From positions 113,159 through 177,158 of the forward strand of contig MU400601.1 of the NCBI GenBank assembly GCA_022578965.1: a stretch of 64,000 bases of DNA. The letters are read 5' to 3'. Under the pieces are notes generated by a model, which worked only from the letters and a program-made list of their open reading frames with translations, had not been told where the DNA came from and made no database searches. Position numbers and translations under genes: made by a program. Source of the stretch: Xylaria sp. FL1777 (taxonomy: Eukaryota; Ascomycota; Sordariomycetes; Xylariales; Xylariaceae). How positions within the stretch are numbered: position 1 is the first letter of the stretch; each line of letters starts with the position of its first letter. Positions 12,785 to 23,598 of the stretch are shown piece by piece.

Positions 12785-15662
12785 CTATAATTGAATCGTC
12801 TCTGTGGCAGTTTTGATGCAACTGTTGATGATACCAACCCATTTGATTGCATTTGTGAAGTCCTTGTTGTCGATGCTTTCAACGAGACCGGGGAAGACAG
12901 CTAAAGTGATGTCAGCGCATCAAATCTTAGAGAAAGGAAGAGACCAAAGAAGTAAATAATCGTACCACCGGCGTACCCAGTCCAGATGCCTGGCGCGAAG
13001 ACAACGTGTTTGAACCAGGGTCGGCCATCTAGACCTCCGGGATATAAGAAGGCGCGTTCGATATTCTTATATTTCGTGTTAACCAATCGAATACGGTGCA
13101 ACAGTCTTAGTTTCTTGACCCAATGCCACCAAGGGACATGTTCTTTGGCTTGCTCCGCCAACTTCGCGGCTTTTTTATCAAGCTTAACAGCTGCAGAGTT
13201 CATGTCGTTGATAGATTGGTATAACTGATCTAAAGACAGTTCGAAGGCGTCCCGGTCGCCTATCACCTCTGTTTTCGCGCCTCGCGCCCGAAACTCGAAG
13301 ATTTCGGCTTCGCTGGATGGCCTGACGTCCGAACTTGTGAGTTTTGACTCAATTTTCTCGACGTACTCTTTGAGCGCCACAGCGTACGCGGTGGCGTTCA
13401 ATGCAAGAAGTGGCGTGTCAGCAATTCTGGCAACTGTGAGCCCAAGTACTTGTGCCATTGCTTTGTGATAAAGGAAGCCGGAATCCCCGTAGACGCTCTG
13501 CCACCAGTAGCTGTCATAGTTGCTGTGGTAACTAGAAACGGAAGACCATTAGTTAGAAATTGTCCCTTAAATCAAAGATTCGGCCGTTTCTTTCCCGAGA
13601 GGGGTGGCGGTGTGTGTCAGATTATTTGCTCCATGAGAACAATGTTTGGCCGAAACGGAACAATTTACCAAAAGCATGTGAGAGGAAGAAAAAATAGAAA
13701 AGGAGAGGAAAAAGAGAAACGTACTGGTAGACGGGCGCTTCATCCGAAGGTCCACCAAAGCCCATGTCTAGAGAAGGGACACCAGCATAGTCTTGGAAAG
13801 CGGTAAAGTCGCTTCCACTGCCCATGGTACTAATGTGTCCATTCCAGAGATCACGAACAGTCTGGCCTGGAACGGTCTGATTAGGGGATGGGACGAGCGC
13901 TGTTACCTCATACAGAAGACTGTGTAATAATGGAGCGGCAGAAGCCGAGAAGGTCGGGCTTCGAACGCCAACATCGACGTTAATGTAAGCCACGTTGGCC
14001 GCCGAGATCCAAGGCAGATACTCTTCCACCCACTCGGTACTACCTACAAGGCCATACTGCGTACATGGAAAGTGTTAGTCGAGATATATAAGCTCAGTAA
14101 TATAGAACTTGCTAGACCATAGAGGGAAAAAGACTTAAGAAATCGGGCACGGGAGATTTTGATACGCACCTCTTCGCCGTCCCAACTAGCAAAAACGATG
14201 GTTCGCAGAGGCTTCCAGCCTTGACTCAGTGCTTCGCCAAAGCTGCGGATCACCTCATTGAGTACGGCTGAGCCGCTATTAGGATCGCCTGCACCGCCAA
14301 TTATCCAGGCATCGCGGTGGTTCCCGACAACTACGACTTCATCAGGAATTGTCCCGTTAATAATACCGATAACATCCCACATTGGGGTGATAGTGTAATT
14401 CTGTTGGCTGACAAGATTGATGACTAGATCGTCGGGGGAAGGGCCGATGTTATATTCGACACCCTTGTATCCGAGTCCCGTGTTCCTTGTCCAATATTCA
14501 TTGATGTTTTTGGCTTGAGGACCGTGGCCGTTTAGTGCCTTTAGAATAGGCAAGGCTTCAGCGTAGGAAATGGGTAAGGACGGAATGCTGGTGAGCACAC
14601 CGTCGACCGGCTGACGTGGCACACCAGGCTTGCTGGGATAGCCAGGCGTAGTCGGATCTCCCGGTCCTATACTCAAATATTGTACGCTGCCGCGTTGCAC
14701 GCTACTGGGGTTGCGGGCAGGGCCATTTGGATACGTTTTGTGCCCTTTCTCTTCCGTTATATCGCCATCATCGCCGGGATCACTATATAAGATGCAGCCA
14801 ATCATGCCCAGTTCTTCAGCTCTCTTCAACTTGAGACCCCGGAAGATGCCGCCATACCGGGCAATAGCGATCTTACCTTCCAAGCTAACATTAGCACGAA
14901 GAAGGTCTTCAAAGTCCCCAAAAGTACCATAATTAACGTAGACGAAAGAGCCGGTAACGTTGCCACTGGCAGAATAGCCATGGAAAGTAGGGATACTGTT
15001 CTCCAGTTGAGTGGTAGGGTCCTCCTCCAGTGCATCCTCAGTCAGGGTGGCCTCAAAAGTCACCTCCCAAGCGTCGGAGTGGCGGCCAGCACTAGCCGTT
15101 CTCTTCTCTAACAGGGCCAACCTGTGATCCAATGGATAGTTGAGATAAGTGTCATAAGCAACGATATCAGACTTAACGCCCCATTCCTCCCAGCGGTCTC
15201 TAGTCCATTCGGCCTATGAGGGTCAATCATTGTCCAATGTTTGATTTTCCCACCCTCCCATAAATAAGACGAGGTGAATCTTACCTGTGAGAGGTTTTGG
15301 CCGGCCAGATGGGCCCCAGATGTATAGTACTTGCTCCATTCAGAGGCCTTTTTGGCACTCGGAGTTTCTAGAAGGATGGATTGAAGCTGTTCATAAGTGA
15401 GGTGTTTTCGGCCATGCCCGTGCCCGTGCCCGTGCCCGTGCCCATGCCCATGCCCCGGCCACGGGTGAGAGTGGTTGTAAGGCGGATCAGTAACAGCAGT
15501 GACAAGAAAGGTAATCAACAAGGCCAACAGAGATGAACCCAAGGCAATGGTGCAGAAGCGGCGCACGGTCTGGTGAGGATAGCGCGGGCGCGGAGTGCCA
15601 ACAGCTACCGTGGTAAACAATGGCGTGCGCTCATTAGCCATGATAACTTTGACGGCCATCAT
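12785..15662 (-). CDS. M28 zinc carboxypeptidase, glutamate carboxypeptidase II / transferrin-receptor-like
   Basis: Type II membrane metallopeptidase of the NAALADase/Tre1/Vps70 group. Five exons (15662-15285, 15213-14170, 14056-13725, 13531-12966, 12900-12785) join in frame to 811 residues. Order: short cytosolic tail, one membrane helix (about residues 33-53), a seven-fold Gly-His run, protease-associated domain, M28 peptidase domain, transferrin-receptor-like dimerisation domain. Metal ligands are visible: H425 and D436 in NHRDAWIIGGAGDPNSG, E473/E474 in WDGEE, D502 in NVDVG and H587 in YHYHSNYD. The proposed catalytic glutamate is intact, so it is probably active. The splice at 13725/13531 restores VYHYHS. 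Other possible starts are 15659 and 15641; the last gives MANERTPLF and has the best ATG context. Confidence 0.92.
15412..15458 (-). repeat. Hexanucleotide tandem repeat encoding (Gly-His)7
   Basis: A run of seven imperfect GGNCAN-type hexamers (read as GGGCAC/GGGCAT on the coding strand) inside the first exon of the M28 carboxypeptidase. It encodes alternating Gly-His just outside the membrane helix. Such a run can bind Ni, Cu or Zn, and is prone to slippage. Confidence 0.85.
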
Positions 15663-17739
15663 AGAGAAATGATGGGAGATCGCATCGTGTGTTTGGATAA
15701 TGCTATGTAGTATGTTAGGTAGGTTAATAGAAGCTCGGCTTCTCTGCACAGCGCCACCCGGCTATCTTCGCACGTCATTGTGGCTGCAGATAAGGAGTAC
15801 CTATGGTTCTGCCTACGCATAGGTACCGAATTACATACCCCACGGAGCCATATACCTTATCTAAGTAGGCCGGCTAGCTCCACTTAACCCCGATATAGAC
15901 CGAGATGTAGACCGAGGCTAGTAGCTAGAGTTTTACATAAGTCGTATATACCTTCTTGTCAAAGACTTGAAGTCAATGAGGTAACAGTAATTAGACGTAT
16001 AATTCTCTTAATTTCTATTCCTATAAGATTGAAATGAGGAGTATATACAGATACTTGGTTGTCATGACTGTCTCGTCCACCTAAGCAGAGGTGCAAAGTA
16101 CCCATAGCAATTGAACTTAATGTACCTAGTTTGACTATACTAGTTCAGTAGATAGAGACAATAAATAATAAACCCTGAATACTAGGAGCCGTATATAGGC
16201 AGCGTATACGTATGGCCTATGACTCATCGAGATACCGGCGTAAACAAGCTTTGGCATCCGATATAACAACCTATTCGAACTGAGACTGGGACACCCGTAC
16301 CCGGAGAGCTATCTTCACTGGCGGCAATGTTGGGTTCGATTCCTAACGGCGCTGATGGGTTTCGCTTTACGCAGTAGGTACTTCATCTGCCGTCTCTGTG
16401 CAGGTAGTATGCATACTACCTCCCGTACTATGTAGGCAAGTTAGGCGAGACTCGTGGTGGGGCCGGTGTTGATGCTGGTGGGGGAGGTGGTATTGGGGGT
16501 CCTTGAGTACTACTCTACACTACCGTGGGAGTACGAATAGAAGTACGAATACCCCCAAGATCGTGTTGTTACTGGTCATCACAGTGGTATGAAACAATAC
16601 CTAGATTACACTATGAGTCGGAGCTTAGCCTGACGTTCGCAACCACGGGGAGGGGTCATCAGAACCATCGGAAGCCTGCCAAAGTTGCATTAACTTACAT
16701 GCATACTACCTACTACGGACACCGTTTACAATATGCAGTATCTAAGTCCTAGAATATGTATGTACATGTTGATACATACCCCAGCAGACCTACTCCGGTT
16801 CAGCTGAAAGGTGGTGTACTAATAGTGTTTACCATACTGCAATATAATGGGTCTCGCTCATGTGCGGCGCTGGATGTAACTGCAAGCTGTATCTACCCGA
16901 TCTCGTGACCAATCCTTTTGTACGGTAATGTGCTGTAGGTGACATCAGAGTATCTAGGACCATGCCGTCCAAGCCAAGGGTCTCCGACAACGGACATTGG
17001 TCAGATCCTTCCAGGCTTTCGTGCATCGGACGGCCCCGTTCTTGGTACCGGACCTGCGAAGAGTGTGGATCTATGTACAAGCCCCGCGACCTACATGCAT
17101 GGATCGGTCTGGTGGCTGCAGACGCCTTCAAGCTGCCTCCTCAGTATGTCTTTTTCTTCGATATGTTGGTAGTGAATGTTGGCTTTGCGTAAATATTAAT
17201 AAGTCGGGTAGATCTCATACCTACATACGAGTGTAGCAGAAGGATTGTACACTCGTTTACGGTGATCAAACTATTGTCGATTGAAGAGAAATAAATCGTA
17301 AAAATTTGTCGGATGTATCCACTTCGCCGGCCACTGCATCGTTACGGGGGCACCGACAGGGGGCAAAAGACTGGTAAAGCGGCAAATCAGAACTCGTGCT
17401 TGACCAGAAACGGTGAGCCTCGTGCCCTTAATGCGCCTGGTCTAGTCTCGGCTTGGTCTAGTTCGAGCAGGCGCTGAGACGAAGTGTATATACAGTATAG
17501 GAGGATATAATAGGTACGGTGTTGGTATGTGTGTGGGTGGGGAGAGAGACATGTTCTGCATTTATAATAATACTGTCCGCGGTGTGTCTGCCGCTGTGTA
17601 AGAGGGAAGTTCGCTTTGTATTTATATAACTTCGCTGTCCCGTCACTGTGCGACCATTTTGTTTTTCTTTCCTGTCTGGCAACCTGCCGCTCTGTTGCCA
17701 ATCGAGATATTGTCAAAACTCCCGAGCACCGAACACATT
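15663..17739. other. Gene-free interval between divergent genes
   Basis: About 2.1 kb between the M28 and MFS genes, holding both promoters. TAGGTA/TACCTA elements occur near 15712, 15800 and 16375-16440, and a TACGCAGTA copy lies at 16368. A tRNA-like B-box at about 16331 lacks a partner acceptor stem. Short overlapping open frames have no family resemblance. Confidence 0.5.
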
Positions 17740-20041
17740 ATGGCAACGAAATCGCAACGTCCAAAGCTACCGGCCCAGCAGCTGGCCATCCTGGGTAAGC
17801 ATAGCTGACTTCTATTGTCCTCGGTATCTCTATACGGCTCTACGGCCTTCAAATGACTAGCATCACGAGAAAAGGATAATGGCGGCCGAACAAATTGACT
17901 AGTGTCACCAGTATGTGCTGCTGTAAGGGAAGAATCGCCTGGGCTGGTGTCACTGGAATCAACTTTCGAGTCATAAGCGTATAAATCAAGAAAGTGAGGA
18001 GGAGAAAATAAGAGATGTCAAATTACCATCCACTTCACTTCCCCTCAGTTCCTGACCTGGTTGCTTGTGTTCCGTGACTTGTTGATCTTGGTGTCGAAGT
18101 CGTCTTACCAAATTCCAAGCAGGCGCTCTTACAGGAAAGGGCAATCGGTCAATCCAGAGAGGAAAAGGCCAATGACAGCAGTAATCCTTGACCAAGAAAC
18201 ACCGGTGGCACGATCTAGGTATTCGCTCCCACTCCTGATATTGGTTGCTAACATATCTCTTCAGCCGTTGCACGGTTTGCCGAGCCTCTAGCTATGACCT
18301 CCGTGTATCCCTACTTGCCGGAAATGATAGCAAGCTTTGGAGTCGAGAAAAAAGATGTTGCTAAGTGGGCTGGCGCTACCAGTGCCGTCTTCTCCCTTGC
18401 ACAGAGCTTGACAGCGGTACCGTGGGGACGAGCATCCGACAAGATCGGTAAGTAATAATCGTACTAGCTGGCATCAAGCCTCCGTTTAAGTCAGAAGCAC
18501 ACTAACAGACACCTAGGACGGAAGCCTGCCATTATAACCGGATTATTCTGTACAATGATGTTCTTCTTGGCATGGGGAATGTCAACGAGTCTTAAAATGG
18601 CTATCATCGTCCGTGGCCTTCAAGGTGCATGTAATGGAAACGGTACGTACTTGCTTGATCGTGCAGGGAGACATCCTTTCTAACAGAAATTCCAGTTGGT
18701 ATAATAAGAACTATGGTAGCCGAAATGGTACAGGAAAAAGAACTGCAGCCCAAAGCATTCTCCATCATGCCTCTAGTCTGGAGCATTGGTTCAGTATTCG
18801 GACCTGCATTCGGAGGGCTCTTTGCAAAGCCCGCCCAGCAGTTCCCTGGTTTATTTGGCAATAGCTACTTCTTCAACAAGTTCCCCTTTGCTTTGCCCAA
18901 TTTCATCGGTGGCGTCGTCTTCTTAATATCTTTATCGACGGCAACACTGTTCCTCAAAGAAACGCTGCACAGCAAGCGGCATTCCCGAGACTGGGGTCTC
19001 GTCCTGGGCCAGCGTATCAAAGAAGCATTTAGGGACAACCCTCTCCGACGCCAGCAGAAGCTCCGGCGATATTCCCTCCAAGATGCTGAGGCCTCGGCAC
19101 CGCTGTTACAGGCTGATGGGAGGTCAAGGTCGGCCAAAGCTGCTCACGAGAAAACCGCCGCGCCAAGTATGTCCGCCGTATTCACCCGCCAAACAGTGAT
19201 CAACCTAGTTAGTTACACGTTTCTCGCTCTGCATTCCGTCGCGTTCGACCAAGTGCTACCGGTCTTCCTGAACTACCCGACACAAGAACACACGCCACTC
19301 AACACCTCGCTGCCGTTCTTCTTCTCGGGCGGGTTCGGGTTGAACTCAGGGCGCATCGGCACTATCTTCACGCTCTACGGCATCATGTCCGGCGTAATCC
19401 AATTTGTGCTCTTCCCGCCGCTATGCGCGCACTACGGCGTTCTGAAGTGCTTCCGAGTTTGCGTCCTCATCTTCCCCATCGTATACTTCGTCGTGCCCTT
19501 CACCGTGCTTATCGAGGACACGACCTGGCGCTACGGGGCCTTGCTCGTAGCGATGGTCACCAAGGCCTTTGCCGTCATCATCGGCTTTCCCTGCTCCACA
19601 ATCCTCCTGACAAACAGCGCCGCCAGTCTCAGTATTCTGGGTACCCTGAACGGCTTCGCGACGACTTTTAGCGCCCTCGGACGCGCCAGCGGCCCCGCAC
19701 TCGCCGGCCTCGCTTTCTCCTGGGGCGTGAAGAATAACATGATAGGTGCCCCGTGGTGGATACTCGGTCTCATTGCCACTGTGGGTGCCCTACCCGTCTG
19801 GATGATCGAGGAGGGTGAGGGGCCGAGCGCAGGAAGCTCGGATTCTAGCGACACGGAGGACAGCGATGATACCAGAGTCGAGGAAGATGAGGAAGCCATC
19901 GTATTTGAGGAGGATGAGGACCGCGATGATTCAGCTGGTAATTCTAGCACCTCGCACAGCGGAAATCGTCATGAGCAGCAAGGATTGCTGCAAAAGGGGG
20001 GAGCGGACACAAGCAGTGCTGGTTACGGAACATCGCGATGA
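17740..20041 (+). CDS. MFS transporter of the zinc-induced-facilitator-like (ZIFL) type
   Basis: Twelve-helix major facilitator, drug:proton antiporter-like. Four exons, 17740-17794, 18265-18447, 18517-18642 and 18696-20041, all joined in phase 1, give 569 residues. The first intron is long (470 nt) but its acceptor after CTCTTCAG restores the LPAQQLAIL-AVARFAEPLAMTSVYPYLPEM N-terminus expected of this family. The loop 2-3 signature appears as GRASDKIGRKP. Helix 5 has a Gly/Pro-rich FGPAFGG antiporter-type motif. A cytosolic central loop (about 230-275) and a highly acidic Ser/Asp/Glu-rich tail (about 500-550) flank the second half. Substrate is unknown; plant ZIFL proteins move Zn, K or auxin, and fungal relatives are usually unassigned. 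It converges on the IMP dehydrogenase gene. Confidence 0.92.
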
Positions 20042-20685
20042 TTGGATAGATTCATTGCAAACGAGGTAATGTACGTACGGGTCATCGACATATGAAGAGG
20101 GGTTGTTTAGAATTTGGGGTTTTGCATGTTGCATCATCGACACAACTACAATCATGGTAGGGCGTTACGGTTACAAAAAGATAAGTCATGTTTTACGATT
20201 TGCTTCATATCTTGCCTGATACGTTGGACTTGAGTTTGGAATGTTAGACGCAGGCTCTTATACCTTAGGTAATACCATTGGCTTAAGGCTAATTTGCGAA
20301 CACCTGAAAGAAATTCACCTATGATAAATGATGAACGAATTGTCTGAATCAAAAAGTTGATTGAAATTTATCTTCGTCTACTGACTACCAGTAGTAGGTA
20401 TTTCGTGCAATCTGAGCATGGTTCAGCATCATTGCTACCAGTCTAGATAGGTTATGTAACTTTTCCCCTTACCTCGCTCGGATACTGGCAAGCCCATCCC
20501 CGTCCTAAACGCCTTTTAGTGTGCACTATATATTCATTATTCCATCATCACCATCAAATCATTTATGCAAAGGTATTTTATCGTTGCCATAGTGCATTAA
20601 GCCCCATCGAGACCCATCCGCCTATTTCAAGCCTCAGAGAGGTTGACACGCCCGTATACACATTTCTGATACACGGATGGCACCC
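20042..20685. other. Intergenic region between convergent genes
   Basis: About 0.64 kb between the stop codons of the MFS and IMP dehydrogenase genes, expected to hold both 3' untranslated regions. I see no further gene or repeat. Confidence 0.5.
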
Positions 20686-22520
20686 TTAAGCGTAGAGTTT
20701 CTTCTCGTAACTCTCCATGTTGACGTTACCCTCAAGTTGAGCGCTGGCAGTTCGAATTTCAAACCGCAGACTACCATCGGCAGCATGTTCATGAAGCTCA
20801 CCCAAGCTCTTTTGCCCACAGTCTTGCATTGAATGCTTGACACCAGCGGCTAAATAGGGAATGAAGCTATTTATGGACCCGCGATGAGCGACGGCGCCAG
20901 ACACGCCTTGGGCAACAAGGACGCTATCTCCCTCGCTGAAGTACCGAGCGGTACCGGCATTGCTAGCCTGAGCATTCTTACTGCCGGCAGCAGCTTTCTT
21001 GTCCTGCATTGCGTCGATGCTGCCCATACCACGATAGGCTTTGACAAGCTTACCTTCTCGCGATACAAACGATGTGCCGGGTGACTCGGTTGTACCAGCA
21101 AGCAAACCGCCCATCATGACGGTGGAGGCACCAAGGGCCAGACCTTTTACGATATGACCAACATTTTGCACACCTCCGTCAGCAATAGTAGGGACACCAA
21201 AGCGCGCAGCAAAGGCCGAAACAGAGTATACGGCAGCAGCTTGGGGTCGACCGATAGCCATGACTTCTTGGGTGATACAGGCGCTTCCGCTACCCATTCC
21301 AATTCGCAGGCCATCGACGCCCGCTGCAATCAAAGTGGCAGCCTGTTCGCGGGTGACGACATTTCCACCGATGACATCGAGTTTGGGATATTCCTGTTTG
21401 ACCCACTTGAGCATTTCAACCTGATACATGCTGTTTCCTTGACTACTATCAAGCACAACGACATCCAGGCCAGCATCTATAAGCTTCTTAAGACGAATCT
21501 TATCATCTGGCCGGGTGCCAATGGAGGCGGCGCAGATGAGCTGTTTAGAATCAGGGAGCTTAGAGGCCAGGGGGAAATCGAGGTTCTTGGTCAGATCGGA
21601 GCGGGAGATCATGGAGACGAGGTTGAAGTCGTTGTCTACGATGGGCAGCTTGCCCTTCTTCGACTTAGCTAGAATTCTGTTTGCCTCGAGTAAAGTAACA
21701 CCGGACTGGGCAGTGACGAGATCTGTCACCATGACTTTGTCGATTGCCTGGCTCAAGTCTTCTTCGAATTGGAGATCGCGGTTGGTGACGATGCCGAGGA
21801 GCTTGGAACCGAGCTTGCCCGTGGCTAACTACTAGTTAGCAATTGGCTCGTTGCAACAAAGGTAGTAGCGAGTTTGTTGAGATGAGCATCATCATAAAGA
21901 GCATACTTTTCTCCCCATGACATTGCTGTCTATACGGTGGAACGAAAGTTATTGAGTTTTGAGATATAATCATATGATGCCATTATAAAACCGATGGGCG
22001 CATATCAAGAAGTGAAAGACTTACCTGTAATAGGAAAACCACCGAAGCCCCATTTCTCCTTCAAGGCCTTGGCCTCACCGACGGTGGTACCCTGACTAAT
22101 GACGATGGGGTCGTTGATGAAGCCATTCTCATACCTCTTGACCTTCCTGACCATCTCTGCCTGAGCCTCGGGGGAGCAGTTGTGATGAATGACACCTAAA
22201 CCACCCTGCAGGGCCATATGGATGGCCATTTCATGTTCGGTGACAGTGTCCATCGGCGAAGAAACGAAGGGAGTCTTCAAGCTAATATTCCTGGTGATTG
22301 GGGAATCAAGAGAGACCTCGGAGGCAGGGAAACCAATGTAGCCAGGCAGGATGAGAAAGTCATTGTACGTCAAGCCGCCACGGGTCTTGGTATCCATTAA
22401 CTCAGTGAGAGAGAGTCCATCTCGGGACTCATATTCCTCGAGGAGCTCGACAGCCTTGGTGTGGTCCAAAAAGTCAGATTTGCCGTTGACGACAAGAGAT
22501 TGACCGTTGGTGGCAGGCAT
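20686..22520 (-). CDS. Inosine-5'-monophosphate dehydrogenase
   Basis: Oxidises IMP to XMP with NAD+, the committed step of guanine nucleotide synthesis. Exons 22520-22025 and 21824-20686 (phase 1, 200-nt intron) give 544 residues, normal for fungi. The splice gives [21 protein letters not shown] inside the CBS (Bateman) module, matching fungal homologues. The active-site loop is GSGSACITQ with catalytic C348, followed by [11 protein letters not shown], the [13 protein letters not shown] phosphate-binding loop, the [10 protein letters not shown] flap start and RYFSEGD. The Tyr that is replaced by Phe in a known mycophenolate-resistant isoform is retained, so nothing marks this as a resistance paralogue. 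It is a single housekeeping-type copy, divergent from the IQGAP gene with about 1.1 kb between starts. Confidence 0.97.
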
Positions 22521-23598
22521 CGTGGCGTAACTTATTCGAGATAATGAGTGAACAATGGTAGAAGCTCGATAAGCAGCGAGGTCGAAGATGGACGACAAGG
22601 CGTGGAGAATCAAGCGATTAACCAGGTCGACGCAATTGAGAGTGATCTTCTTCCCAAGAGAAAAAAAGGAAGAAAGACACGATGCGGGCCGACGTGCACT
22701 GGATTTTTAAAAATATCAAAGCACGGCGGGGCAAGCTACAGGCTAGGCTAGGACGACACTGCTCAGTTGATTGGCCGATGGCGGGCTTCTCCAAGAAAAT
22801 TTGTCTTATCGATAATGCTGTCAATGGCCTTACTCTACCTCGAGCAGAGCTGTATTGTGCCTGACAGTAATTCTTAATTGGTCACCATTTAAGATTGTGG
22901 CGTACACTAGGTACCTACCGCGTAACCTTAGGTAAGTACAGGTACCTAAATAGGTAGGTACACTGCATAACCCCACAGCGGCTTGGGTACTGCCTTGGGG
23001 AGGGGCATTATGCGTAGAGAGATAAGTGGCCGGTGCTTTGACGGGTTGCCCCTCCGCTGTCTCGGAAAATAAATAAACAAACTGCCTGTTATGGAGAACC
23101 ATGATGCCCAATACTTTCCTCCGAATTCTGCGCTGCACTACTAGCCGGGGCCCGTCCATCGTTAGTGATCGTCCGCTGAACTGGCACGCAAACTGCACAT
23201 TGCACTCTAGAAAATTCAGCAAATGGTCTTAACATTCCCACGCGACAGCCATTGCATAGCCCATTTCACCACATGGGTGCGCTGAGAGCGCGCGTTATCT
23301 GCATCCGACACCCAAAGAAGGTGTTCGCCCTCGGAAGACCTGGCACACCCAATAACAACAACACTTGCTAGCAAGACCTGGACACAAAGTACCTAGCATC
23401 CTCTACCTACAATCGTTAAGTCGCAAATCCAACACCAAGACGACACTCGAACAATAACACCGGCATATCGAATCAAACGAGCGATTGTCATCTCTATCTG
23501 TATACTCGCTGTTATGCAGGCTTTAGTCTCTAGCGAAGCATTTGATACACCCGAGGAAGACCATCCAGTGGACTGTTCTGTTCGTGCTAGGAAACGAT
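22521..23598. promoter_or_regulatory. Shared upstream region of the IMP dehydrogenase and IQGAP genes
   Basis: About 1.08 kb between divergent start codons. It contains an A/T-rich TTTTTAAAAATATC stretch at about 22705-22720 at a plausible distance from the IMP dehydrogenase start, a palindromic TAGGTACCTA cluster at 22906-22962, and a pyrimidine/CA-rich leader (about 23340-23480) before the IQGAP start. It is called regulatory because two genes face away from it, not because any factor site is proven. Confidence 0.5.
22906..22962. repeat. Clustered TAGGTA/TACCTA palindromes
   Basis: Five TAGGTA or TACCTA-type hexamers in both orientations within 57 bp, forming overlapping KpnI-type GGTACC palindromes. 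The cluster lies in the divergent promoter between the IMP dehydrogenase and IQGAP genes. The same hexamers recur in other intergenic regions of the window. Confidence 0.7.

Noticed and set aside
16325..16350. tRNA-like B-box (GGTTCGATTCC)
   Set aside because: A T-arm hairpin can be drawn, but no complementary acceptor strand, anticodon arm or A-box is found upstream.
18265..22520. IMP dehydrogenase next to an MFS pump as a mycophenolate-type self-resistance cluster
   Set aside because: The IMP dehydrogenase keeps the sensitive-type active-site residues, there is no polyketide synthase or tailoring enzyme in the window, and the MFS protein is ZIFL-like.
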